DNA of 64,000 bases. It comes from Homalodisca vitripennis (taxonomy: Eukaryota; Arthropoda; Insecta; Hemiptera; Cicadellidae). The stretch is from NCBI RefSeq assembly GCF_021130785.1, contig NW_025776787.1, positions 62,001 through 126,000 on the forward strand, in the 5' to 3' direction. How positions within the stretch are numbered: the stretch's first letter is position 1; the number at the start of each line of letters is the position of its first letter. A program made the position numbers and the translations under genes. Positions 10,701 through 22,700 of this stretch are shown one piece after another. Under the pieces are notes generated by a model that was not told where the DNA came from, did no database searches, and saw nothing but the letters and a program-made list of their open reading frames with translations.

Positions 10701-13700
10701 CTTCTTCACAGCCTTTCCTAGGGTTCTTGGACTTTTGTAAGAGCCAAGATCAGACCCAGAGACTTCAACATTAACATTTTTCTTTCTCAACCTGCAACGA
10801 CGCTGTCTTTCCCTATCTTTTTCCCTTTTTAGGAGTAAAAGTTTATTATCACCATGTAAATCTTCTTTTTCCTTAGCTCTGACGGCTCTCTTACGCAACT
10901 TATCTTTCTCAAGATGCTCTTGCCACTTAGTTGGATTTTCCTTCTTCTTCGCTCTGCATTTGGCAACACGATCTCTACTCGACATTTTCTGGAAAAAATA
11001 AAACAGGTTATATTAGTTTTAAATAACCACTCCAAAACTATAAGTTTAAGACTATAACATAACTAGAAATGTAACCTCTTTGTAATCAGTAGGCCTAAGC
11101 GGTGATCACATCTGCCCACTTCATCCAGTTGCGGTGTGGGTATGTCCAGTAACTCAGTAACTGGCGAATAGGAATGCCCAATGAAGACAAGTGAAGGTTT
11201 AACCTTTACTGTTGTTTAGAATCCATTAAAATTACAAATACTGTAGGCTATCTAAGGGTTTGATATCACCACTCACCCACAACCTTAATTATATTGGCAT
11301 ATTTTACTCAAACGAAGTTTAATGTTTAGCACACATTTTTTTAAGGTTCAAGAATCAAGAATCAAGAAGTTTATTAGCCATTGGTCACAACAATATGAAA
11401 TAGGCATCGTCAAAATATACAGCACTGATATTTACAACAACAAAATTAGTTATTACAATATTGTACTATAATTATACTAATTTTATGACCAAGTAACAGG
11501 TTTAATATAATCTATGAAGAGTGTGCACATGGTTTGTTAATTACGTTATAGCTAATACAGTATAGAAAATCAGAAATCTACAAATCAAACTAATCAAAAA
11601 ATGATATTTATGTCAGAATCTAAAAATTCTTTTAAAGAGTAGAATGGATTGCATATGAGCCAGTTACTTATCTTTAGTTTAAAAATATTGAAAGGAGTCA
11701 TTGTAGCAGATGCAGGCAGCTTATTATAAAAAGTTATGCAATTGAATTTAAAAGAGTTGCCAGTTTTGACTAGCCTGTGCTGAGGGAGATCTAATTTGTT
11801 TTTACCCCTGGTATTGTGTTGATGAAAATCTTGTCTGGTATTGAAATCTGTAATTTGTAATTTTGTATAGACTAGTATATGAAAAATGTAAAGGTTAATA
11901 ACTGTCATGAATTTGAGATTGATAAAAAGTGGTTTGCAATGTTCTAGAGAGCTGCTTCCACTGATGGTTCTAACTACTTTTTTTTGAATGAGAAGAATAT
12001 CATTCACAGCATTGGAGTGACCCCACAAAACAATGCCATAGGAAATGTGTGATTGAAAAAAGGCAAAATATGCCACTCTCAAATATTCACAGCTAACAAA
12101 ATCCCTCAGTTTTCCACATTAGATACAAGACTCTAGATATTTTTCTACATACATGGTCAATGTGTGATTTCCAATTAAGCTTGCTGTCAAGATGAAAACC
12201 CAACAATTTTACAGATTGATCTTCATAATTTTCAGATAAGCTGAGAAGCAGATTTTGCGTTTTCTCCTGATTACATATCAGTCTATTAGAAGTGAACCAA
12301 TTTAAAGCCAAGCTGTGAGATGCATCCATGTTTTCTTTCAGAGTATTCAACTGCTTATTAGATGAAAAAAGAGTGGTGTCATCAGCATAAATAACAATGT
12401 TAGACAACACATTAGAGGGCAGATCATTTATAAAAATGATGAATAAGAATGGTCCTAAAACTGAACCCTGTGGTACACCTGTGGCCACAGAAAGAGTGGT
12501 AGACTGCTGAGCTTGAACAGAAACATATTGTACTCTATTCGATAGATATGACTGCAATATATTAATGGAATTTTCTGATATACCATAGATCTTAAGTTTG
12601 TCGAGGAGGATGCCATGATTCACGCAATCGAACGCCTTACTTAAATCAATGAGTGTTAAAGCAACTGACTCCTTTTGTTCAAAAGCATGAAGTGCTTTAA
12701 CGACTATTTCTGTAACGGCAGAAGTTGTAGATTTATTGGTACGAAAGCCATGTTGGTTATTACTGATTATATTATTGGACTCAAAATGTTGATTAAGTTG
12801 ATGATACATTATAGATTCAAAAACTTTTGATAAGATGGGGACTATAGAAATTGGGCGATAGCTTTGGGGCAGAGATCTGTCCCCTTTTTTGTAGACTGGC
12901 AATACCTTGGAAATTTTTAGAAGATCAGGAAAATATCCATGTAATAAGCATTGATTGAAGATGAAAGCTAATGGTGAACTGATGTGTTTTATTGTGTTCT
13001 TGACAATATAATTAGATATACCATAAAAGTCGGAAGTTTTAGAGTTTGACAATTTAGCAGCTACCTTAGTTACATCAGTTGGGGTGATTAATGACCAAGT
13101 AAATTGAGGTACACAGTTAGTTAAAGTGTTAGCCAGTAGGTTGGTTGCCAATATGTCAGTGTTATCAATGTTAGTTTGAATGTCTGCCACCGACTGTATG
13201 AAATACTGGTTAGTTAGGTGTGGATCAAGTGTTGTTGGTGTCACACCTGTGTTGTTTTGTGTTTCTGAGGAAATTACCTCCCAGGCAGCCTTACATTTAT
13301 TACTAGCTCCCTCTATATGATTTTCAAAACAAGCCCTTTTTGCTAGGTTGAGCTTTTTTCTATACTCTTTTTTGAAGAATTTATAAAGGTTATATGCAGC
13401 TTCCATATGCTGAGACCCAGTTTTTCTAAGATTCTTAAAAACATCAAAATAACCTAGCATTATTTCTCTACCTCTTTTTAAATCTTCATTGTACCACAAA
13501 AGTTTCTTTGTCTGCTTGCTTTTAACACCAATTTTAACTAATGGAGATGATAGATACCAAATATTGTTATATGTTTTTAGAAAACTGTTAAATAAAGTTT
13601 CAATGTCAATCTCTTTTCTTTTATAGGTATCAATTATTTCCCACCTTTCACTCTCCAAACTTTCTGCAAACAATTTAATTTGTGTCTCATTTTGCTTACG

Positions 13701-16700
13701 CATACATTTTTTTGAGGATGTGACTGTCTCATTTGGTCTACATGATCTATCAAGTTTTAGATTTAATAGAAGAGGATTATGATCGGAAATGCAGTCATTC
13801 AAAACTTTTAATTCATAACAATCCCTTGAAAAATTTACGAGGATGTTATCGAGACACGAATCATTTCTTGTAGGAGCCTTATTTATAGCTACCAAGTTAA
13901 GAGAGCGTAAGATGTTTACAAAGGTGGTTGTCACTGTGTCAGTGGTTTTATGGAATGGTATGTTGAAGTCACCTCCAATGACTAACTTAGAGGTATGTTG
14001 CAAAACCTGTTTAATAGCTTGTTCAAAGTTATCAAAAAATAAGTCCATATTACCACAAGGTGATCTATACAGAGAAACTATTGCTACTTCTAAATTGGCC
14101 AATTTTATTCCTGAAATTTCTAAATTTTGCTCTAGATTAAATTTGCTTAGGTCTAGTTCACTATATTCAAGCGAATCTCTTATAAAAATACCAGCACCCC
14201 CATTTTTTGAGGCTTTGCGACACACCATACTTGCAGCTTTGTAGCCCTGAGGTGTAAATAAAGATATCTGCTCTTCTAGTAACCAGTGCTCACAAATGCT
14301 TATAATATCTATATGCTTAAGTTTAGACAAGTGTTCTAATTCTAATAATTTATTACGGAGACATTGGATATTAATTTGTAAAATGTTAAGACCGATGTGC
14401 AAGTTTGATTCAATGAGTGAACTAGATTCATTGTTAAAGGTTGTTAAATTTTGATACAGACAAGGGGTTTTTCCATTATTTTCAACTAAGGTTTTTTTAC
14501 ATTTTGTACTTTTTTTCTTAAAAAATAACTATTTCTACCTTGGGGTTCTACTGTAATATTTCTTTTACATTCATCCACTAATTGTTGAGACACCACTCTT
14601 TTGTCTGTTTTGGGCGTTTCAAAACCCTGAAAAGGTGAAGAAATAGAAAAAGAGCTATGCTTCACTAGAGTTGGAGACTGTAGACAAGTCCCATTGTCTC
14701 CCGACAGGTGAGGGCTGGTGGAGTGTCCAGGTGGTGGTGTCTGTAGGGACTCAGTCACTGTAGGGTCAGTAGTCAGCTTCACTGGTGATGTCTGTTGAAA
14801 TACTGCTGAGATGGACTGCTCCTCCAGAGTTGACTCCAAGCTTATCCTTGGGCTGACCTCTATCACAGATGGGCTGGTGGTTTGCTCTTGAGTAGGTATT
14901 TTTCCGCAGAGGTCAGGATCAGACTTTGATGTCGCTGAAGTTCTACCAATAGCCTGGACTATCTTCCTGCCAAGCAATTTTTTTCCCATCTTGTTCAGAT
15001 GCATTCCATGGCGAGTAAAATGCTGTCCTCTCAGTTCAGTCCCATCAATAACATTGAAGCTCTCCATTTCCTCCAGTTTACCGTTTAAAATTGCAATTTC
15101 TTTGTTAATGAAATGTTTTTTCTCCAGGTCGTGTCTTTGAAACAATGGTACAAAAATAAAGTTGGTATGGTTATTTTGCTGACAAAACCGATGTATTTGA
15201 CCTGGAATTACTTGTGCAGCTCGACGGTTTCTGTAGGTAACACGGCTCATATCATTAGCCCCTCCGATTATTACAACCACGTCCTGGTCTGTGAGGTCTG
15301 TACACATTGCGTTAGTGTTCTGCAGTATGTGGGTTATTGGGGCTCCAGGACAGGCATTGACAAAAACCTCAGAATCTGGTACTAGGTTGGAAACACAAGG
15401 CACCATGTAAGCCTAGGCTACTGAAATCACTGCAAGGTACAAAAACAAACTTCAAGTAGGCCTATAGGTTTTAAAAGCACACACAAGCTGTTAAACACTG
15501 CCTTTTCCATATCAGACAAGATAGTATCGTGTTTAACAGTACGAGATGTCACGTCTGTAACACTTATTTTTTGTCGAAAATATTTTTATTCATTCACATA
15601 AAGACTACCAATTAATTAAAAAAGGTACACTCCTAACTTTTATAAAATTTCATGTTGATTAACCAACTATTACAATTGGTATTTAAACTTTTAGTAGTTT
15701 TTTGTTACGGACGTGACATCAAGAATTGATTTTTGTATTAGTTAAAAAAACCAGCAAAAACTTACCAAATCAAAATGAAAATTTCCCCAGTTGAAGAGAA
15801 AACTTCAATCTTCTTGAACATAACCTCAATTTGTTTGGAGGGAAACTATTAACAATGTATCAGCTGTCCAAAAAAAACATATGTTTGGTTACATCTAGCC
15901 AGTAAGAAAGCTACAACTTCAAAGCTAAAGAAAATGACAAAATAATTTTTTTTAATGCAAAATATTATCAGTTCTACTTTTATTAGATGTTTTGAAAGGC
16001 TTTATTAACGGTTATATTAGGAAATTCAGTAATTAATTTTTATACCCTTAGGTGTATGTTTGAAAAGAATGGCTGTATAATGTTTTATTTTAGGAAAAAT
16101 TGAATGAAACGAATAATGTTTACAATATTTTGCTTATAAATTAGCATAAGACAAAATGAAGAGTGTTACAATGCTATTGAAGCAAATACATGCTAAGATT
16201 ATATAAATAAAACTTAGTCCGTGTCCATGTCGTCGACCCCAACACATCTTATGCACCTTGGTGATGTGTGTTCTTTGCAGATTGGTGCTTGACACAAACT
16301 GCACTTCACTGTTGTTTTCCTGTTCTTGCGTCGTGGACAGATTGTGCAGATAGCATAATGTCCTTGATGAGCACATTCACGTACTTGTGGCTAAATAGGT
16401 GGAAGATTGAAGACTTCTCTTATTTTCATCTTCATGGGGTTGGAAATGTTTGACACTTCACTCGCTCGTCGTACAGCATGTTGCAGAATGAGTTAACGGC
16501 CAAGCTTTATCAGAAATTTCCTTAGAGGGAGAAGGACCTCATCATGTAGAGTGACGTCGTTTGCTTTGTTGATAACAAATGCATTGATGCCCCCCACATT
16601 CAATGTAAAAAAGAAAACTGTCAATGGCCAGCGGTTACATATTCTGGACACACAATATTGCTTTTGCATAGCATTGCAGACATCTACTCCACATTTGTTC

Positions 16701-19700
16701 TGGTTGTAAAAGGTGATTATAGCTGGCTTGCAGTCATCCCCAGTAGTTTCATCGATTTCATCTGTCTCGTGCAGTGTGGACAGCAGAAGTACTTTTTCGG
16801 GACGTAAGAAACCAATGTTTCCTGATGAGTAAAAGCAAATATCGAGCTATTCACTTTCCTGGTACTTCCATCGGGTTCTGATTTTAATTGTGTTGGTATC
16901 TCCCTCTTGTTTTTACGGATTGTACCCACCAAAGTAAGTTTTTTTTTTCAAGCAAGTCACGTGCCAGAGGCAAGGAAGTGAAAAAGTTGTCACAAGTGAC
17001 ATTACGTCCAGTATTGTGTATTTTGGTCGTCAATCTGTTTACTAAAGCTCTAGCTGAGTTATCTACAGAGTATGGCCCAGGATGTTGCTTGGAGATATGC
17101 ACTTCCATATTGGAAGTATAAAATGTTTTTGAGTCTGTCATGGCCCACACTTTTATGCCAAACTTGCCTGGTTTTTTTGGCATGTAGACCCTAAATGAAC
17201 ATTTCCCTCGGAAATTCTGCAACATTTCGTCAATTGTGACGAATTCACTGTGTCTATAGTTATCCTGACACAACCGAACAAATGTATAGAAAAACTCTCT
17301 CATACAATAAAATCTATCTTGGCTTTTTCTCAGTTCACGATCATGTCTGTCATCAAACCTTAAGTTTCTTATTAAAAATCTGAAACGGCTTACCGACATA
17401 GTGAAACGGAAAATGTCAATACCAAGTCCATCATTGCTCCATAAATCCCATACATTTCGATGGTTTGAGTGGAATACTCCTAAGTAGAGTAGGCCAATTA
17501 ACGCCTTTATTTCTATTTCATCTGTATTCCACGCATCACTCTCACGAGCATAATTGACTTTTACTTTATTTATTTTTTGATTAGTGTAGATAACAATCTT
17601 TTCAATCGTTTCTTCAGGAAAAAAAAGATACCAGCATTCAAGTTCAGTTTTTGCATTTTTGGCTTGCCTAACAGGACCTGGAAGTTGAGTTACCAAATTG
17701 TGTCGCCTGGTACGAGAGGGACGCCCTTGAGGTCTGTCTGACCAGACAGTTAGGTTAGGCCCATCATTACCAAAATAAATCGGATTAGTTAAAGGAGGAG
17801 CGGTGTAATCATTTATTGGGGTTTGAATATATGTAGAAATAATACCTTCTTCTGGTTCTTTATCAAAACTTTCCTCTGATGCACTTTCTTCTTCTGGATT
17901 GTTTATAATATGTATTTCATTCTCCACATCACTTATGTCAGAGATATCACCACCAAGTTCACTGGAACCAACACCCGGCACATTTTCTAACATTCCCCTA
18001 ATTCGCTCCTGTTCTTTTTCATAATTCATTGTTGTATAGTAACAATTAATCACAACTCCAAAATACACAACCTAAAATAAAAGGTAAATAATTCACTAAA
18101 GCAACTAGTCGCGCGTGAACAATATGCTCACAGAACTGTCAAACGCCTAGTAATATTTTCACCACAAGCTTCAGGCGCACACTAAAGGCGGGAACCATCG
18201 AAGGTCATGTAGACGACAGTCGCGGCGAGGATTAGACGGGCTGCCAACCTCGAAAAACGAAAATTCCCACTGATACGGCCAAAAAATCATATTGTGCGGC
18301 AAATTGCAGTGGGCGCGACTACTCACGTGTTAATACTGATAGCTAGATCATCAGTAAACAGATAGCTTATTGCAATTAAGCGTTTACTATCACTCCTGGA
18401 TGCACCCTATGTTCAACTGTTTCTAATTTTGAAAAATTGAAGATACACATACAAGATATTTAAAAAGAAATAAATGAATTTAAAAAATAGATTGTTATAA
18501 CAAGGCTTTGGTGTAGGTTTTGTCGTGTAAAACAGTCTACTATAGTAATATCTGCTAAAATTTGTAATTATAGCTTTTGTGTTTGTATCAGCTGTAAAGC
18601 AAAATTATTTGAAAACAGCTTATAGCTTTCAAAATAATCGGCCAGCTGAATACTTATTAATTATCAAAAAAAAATGTACATTAAAATAAAAGACATATTA
18701 CCATATTTTAATACTAACATAATATTTTAACATTAACAAATTTGTTGGTTAGTTATTATTTTTTAATATGAACAATGAATGTATTAACTTTAATGTAGTA
18801 CAATTAAAATTAATGTAGTAGGAATTCAGTTTTAACATGGGAAGTGAGTTTTCTCATAACTCTGTGTTTAATCAGGTGGCACATTCACAACCCCAGCGGC
18901 TACTGGCAGTTCTGGCTTCAATTTTGGATCTTCAGGAGGGCTAAGTATGGGCACTCCTGCTGCTACGACACAGTCCACTCTTTCATTTAAGCCGGGTGGT
19001 CTGGGTGGTGGACTAAGCTTCGGTAGTCCAGCTCCAGCCACCTCTCAGCAGTCGGCCCTCGGATTCAGTACTCCTATAGTATCAACTGGTCTCACCTTTG
19101 GCAGTACTCCAACTGCCAATCAGCAGACTTTGTCGTTCAGTAGCACACCAGCAACTTCACAACCTTTGACTTTCGGAACCTTGCCTGCAACATCCCAACC
19201 AGTGAGTTTTGGTGGTGCTCCCACCACAGCAGCTCAGCCTAGTCTTGGTTTTGGAAGCTCAACAGCCACGACCCAACCCACATTAAGTTTTGGAAGCACA
19301 CCTGCTACATCCCAGCCTACATTGAGTTTTGGGAGTACAGCTCCTACGACCCAGCCCACACTGAGTTTTGGGAGCACAGCTGCAACGACCCAGCCCACAC
19401 TTAGTTTTGGGAGCACACCTGCTACGACCCAGCCCGCACTTAATTTTGGAGGTGCTCCAGCAACGTCTCAGCCTCTTACTTTTGGGACTGCTCAGGCCAC
19501 AACACAACAGACTCTTGGCTTTGGAACTACACCTGCAACAACACAAGCTGGCCTAAGTTTTGGAAATACTCCAGCTACGACTCAGTCGACATTGAGCTTT
19601 GGACTCTCAACTCCAGCTTCTACTGCCAGTAAGTTCAGAATCAAGTTTTGTAAATAATTCACAAATTATTTTTGTAATTATATTAATTATAATTATTTAT

Positions 19701-22700
19701 GTAGTGTATCCTGTCAATTTATTAAAATACTAGTGCATTTGATTGAGACTAAGCTCAGTGTATAGAAACAAATTTATATTCTGTTGACACTAGAGACTTA
19801 CTTGGACTGATTGTGTTTTTATTCTCTAAATAAAAAATACTTTTCAAACAGATCAACCTTACACTACTAACTTACATATTACTTGGTTTGTTTAAAAGCA
19901 AATAATAAATAACCATTCAATAAAGTTTCAACCTTAAAGCCAATCAAATTTGTAAATTAGTATTTGAGAATTTCATTTAAAGAGCTGAAGGTCAAATAAA
20001 GTCATTTAAATCCAAGTAAAAGTGATGTATACAGTTCTGAGTGGTAACATAGAACGCAGCCGCCCACTATGTGTAGCCTGGCGAGCTGAATGAACAGCCA
20101 CCTGAGACTCCAACCGAGCTGAGCGAAAGCTAAGTTTTGGCCACATTAGTAGACTCCAGATCGCAAAGATTAAAATTAAATTCAAAATAAATTCAATTAA
20201 AATAATTTATCCAATGTTTTGAGTGTCATTCTTCATGTGGTTGAATAAATTCCACTTATTTGTACCTTGCTTGATCACACTATATTAATTTTGTGATAAG
20301 GTTTGAAGAATAAATGATATATTTAGAACAATTATATATACCAGACATTATATCCCAAGAGTAATTAACCCTTTGAGTGCCGCAGCGTTTTGCTATATGG
20401 TATGCATGAAATGCCGAGCCAAAATGCCTGATTTTGCAAGGGTCTGGTTAAAAATTCATAAAAAGATTATTTATTGGTATAGTGTTCCTTTTTTTGTTTG
20501 TTTTGTAGATAAATATATTTTCTTTATAAATATAATACATTAAATAGTAATTTAACGTTTTCATACCAATTAAAAAAACACAGTAACAAAAACTTTAGAG
20601 CAAAAACATTTTGTTTCATATTTTGACACAACGTAGTGTTATTGAAATATTTTATTTTTTAATTTTCAGTTATGCTATCTTATACTCCATTTAATTCTTT
20701 ACAAAAAGACATAAAAATTTTTTTTTATACTTATAATTAAAGTTTTGAAAATAAATATGAACTTATGAACTGCTACAAAACTAGAAAGTTTCTAATCTAA
20801 CCCGACACTCTGTGTCTTGTCTACACTGCTAATGCTTGAATCTAATGCCTGCAGTACTAGGTCTTCATTGTCAGCAATGTTTTTACAACTCATTGTTTAT
20901 AAATATCACTGAACAAACACAAAAAACATACAAATGTATTTAGTAAAGTACTAGCTTACGATCACCGTAACTCACGGTCAAGTCATTGTTCTACTTACAA
21001 ACAGACTAGAACAACATAAACAAACAAAATAATATGAAGACACTAACACTAAAAACCCATTTACACTTTAAAAATTTCAATATTTACAATAATTTGTGAA
21101 ATAAACACCAGCGCAAACAAAGCATGTAACGACTCTTCCGTGTCGCTGTCGATTCGAAACTCGACTAGGACGCGCTCTCTTTACAATCACCGTAAAAATC
21201 AGAATCTACTAAAAATGCAACAAAACCTTCATCAAAAGTTATGTTGAAGCCTTTGAAATGCGTATGTGTAGCCATTGAGCCAATTTAGATAAATATTATA
21301 TAAAATATAAGCGTTACTGCAGAAGTCGCAAATAGTGATTCTGGCATTTCTTGCATATAACGCAGGATCGCAAATAGCGATGCTCTGGCACTCAAAGGCT
21401 TAAAATATAATGTTTTACAATATGATTATCATCCTACTTTTGTGGTGACCTTCAGACCTAATTTATTTATAAAGTATCTAAAAAAAAGTGGTACTTCCAT
21501 ACTTTTATATTAGCGTTATATTAAGAAGTCCAGTATAAATAGTTAAAAGAACTAACTTTAAAGGCACTATAGTAAAAATATCAGTCAAAGAATTAGAAAT
21601 ATTGAAGAGAACTAAGAAGTTTTTTTTATCAGATGTATTAATAATTAAAGGCCTCTGACTCATAGCATTCAGATATTCAGTTAATTAATGTGGTTATTGT
21701 ATTCAATTTATAAAAATCTTTAAAATAAGTGTAAATAAATTTTAAAATATTAGTATTAAGCCTTTTAACCCCAGCATCCAATACATCTGACAGTGGAAAC
21801 CTGGCTAAAATGTTCATAAAGAAAGTTCTTTAAATTGTTATACGTAGTAAGTAAGTATTATATGCTCAACATGAAGTTTGCAATTTTTAGAGGCAGTAGG
21901 TACCATTCATAAATATCTGAACAAAAATATATAAAAATGTATGATATATACATTTTTTAAATTTACATTTTGGTAAAATTACTTTTTCGATTATATCTAA
22001 AAGTACACTTGTTTATAAACAATTTAAAAAGAAATGTATATTGTTTGAATGGTGCTTTGTTACAAAGATGCAAAATAGATTCTTCATGAATTATAGTTCG
22101 TGGTTTTTACAATAACCGATATGTAATTTGTTTAAAGCCACCGGTCTGTCCCTGGCCACCCCAGCTTCTGCAACTCCCGGTTTGTCCTTTGGGCTGGGCA
22201 CAAACAACCAGGCTGCCACTACCACCACCTCAGCGCCCTCTCTCCTCAACTTTTCCACTCCAAAAACAACAGCGTCTACTGGTTTCTCTCTGTCAGGTTT
22301 GAATATTTGTTATTGAAATAGTATTATATCGTACTAGTTATTAGTTTAAACAAATACAGAAAATGCTGTTGTGTCAAAAACTAAAAATGTTACAATAGTT
22401 CTCTATTACTGCTTCTATAATTTCTGGATTAATGTTAATGCTACCCTAACGATTGTTTAGTGTCGGGGGCCGGCACTGGTACTTCGTTGTTCACTTTGCC
22501 CACTACGTCGGCTCCTACTACCAGTGCTCCTGTTGCCTTCAAGGGGCTGGGAGGTGTCGATACCTCTACCACTCAAGGTAAATCTCTACCTTTCTGTCTA
22601 CTTGAATCCAACTGTATATAGAGTTTAAAATAAAATAAAGTGTGCCCAACAGGCAATGGTAACACATATCCAATCACTTTTTTTCAGGTTCTGGCCAGAA

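Larger units (their letters stand above)
11347..15420 (-). mobile_element. non-LTR retrotransposon RA (CR1/L2-like, ORF1 with esterase domain)
   Basis: The 3' end (low coordinate) is a short tandem tail of GATTCTT units directly after AATAAA-like DNA. The element has an ORF1 with an SGNH/esterase domain and an ORF2 with endonuclease and reverse transcriptase. The 5' end lies near 15420: ORF1 begins after the first esterase block, so the copy is 5'-truncated. It sits inside T2. Only one frameshift is visible in ORF2, so it is a fairly young copy. Confidence 0.85.
8069..16075 (-). mobile_element. DNA transposon T2 with intact transposase, interrupted by a retrotransposon
   Basis: The termini are inverted repeats CAGCCATTCTTTT (8069-8081 and its complement ending at 16075), flanked by TATA at 8065-8068 and 16076-16079. 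The duplication could also be read as TA with a longer repeat. The element carries one long minus-strand ORF (8790-10985) and six copies of GTTACGGACGTGAC or close variants clustered at its two ends. A non-LTR element (11347-15420) sits in the region 5' of the ORF. Without it, T2 would be about 3.9 kb. It lies inside PB2, so PB2 inserted first, then T2, then the retrotransposon. Confidence 0.82.
7872..18329 (-). mobile_element. piggyBac-like transposon PB2 carrying two nested elements
   Basis: It is bounded by TTAA at 7868-7871 and 18330-18333. The inverted termini are CACACGAGTAGTCGTGCCCAC on the left and the complement of CACGTGAGTAGTCGCGCCCAC on the right (18 of 21 match). The transposase remnant is at 16214-18029 on the minus strand. 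Its original length was about 2.4 kb, because 8069-16075 is a later insertion of another transposon, T2. PB2 occupies most of Nup58 intron 2 in the orientation opposite to the gene. Confidence 0.88.

Noticed and set aside
8790..10985. Domesticated host gene rather than a transposase
   Set aside because: It is enclosed by TIRs, a 4-bp duplication and end-specific repeats, so a transposon gene is the simpler view. Expression and conservation at a fixed locus would be needed to revive the idea.
13843..14244. 133-codon plus-strand ORF
   Set aside because: Antisense shadow of the RA endonuclease.
16134..16376. 80-codon minus-strand ORF with a hydrophobic end
   Set aside because: Out-of-frame reading of the PB2 Cys-rich tail. 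The proper frame ends near 16214.
19234..19546. Minus-strand and alternative-frame ORFs over the FG repeats
   Set aside because: Repetitive coding DNA keeps several frames open. Splicing and homology support only the Nup58 frame.
20040..20160. GC-richer patch considered as a tRNA-derived SINE
   Set aside because: No A and B box pair or cloverleaf could be drawn.
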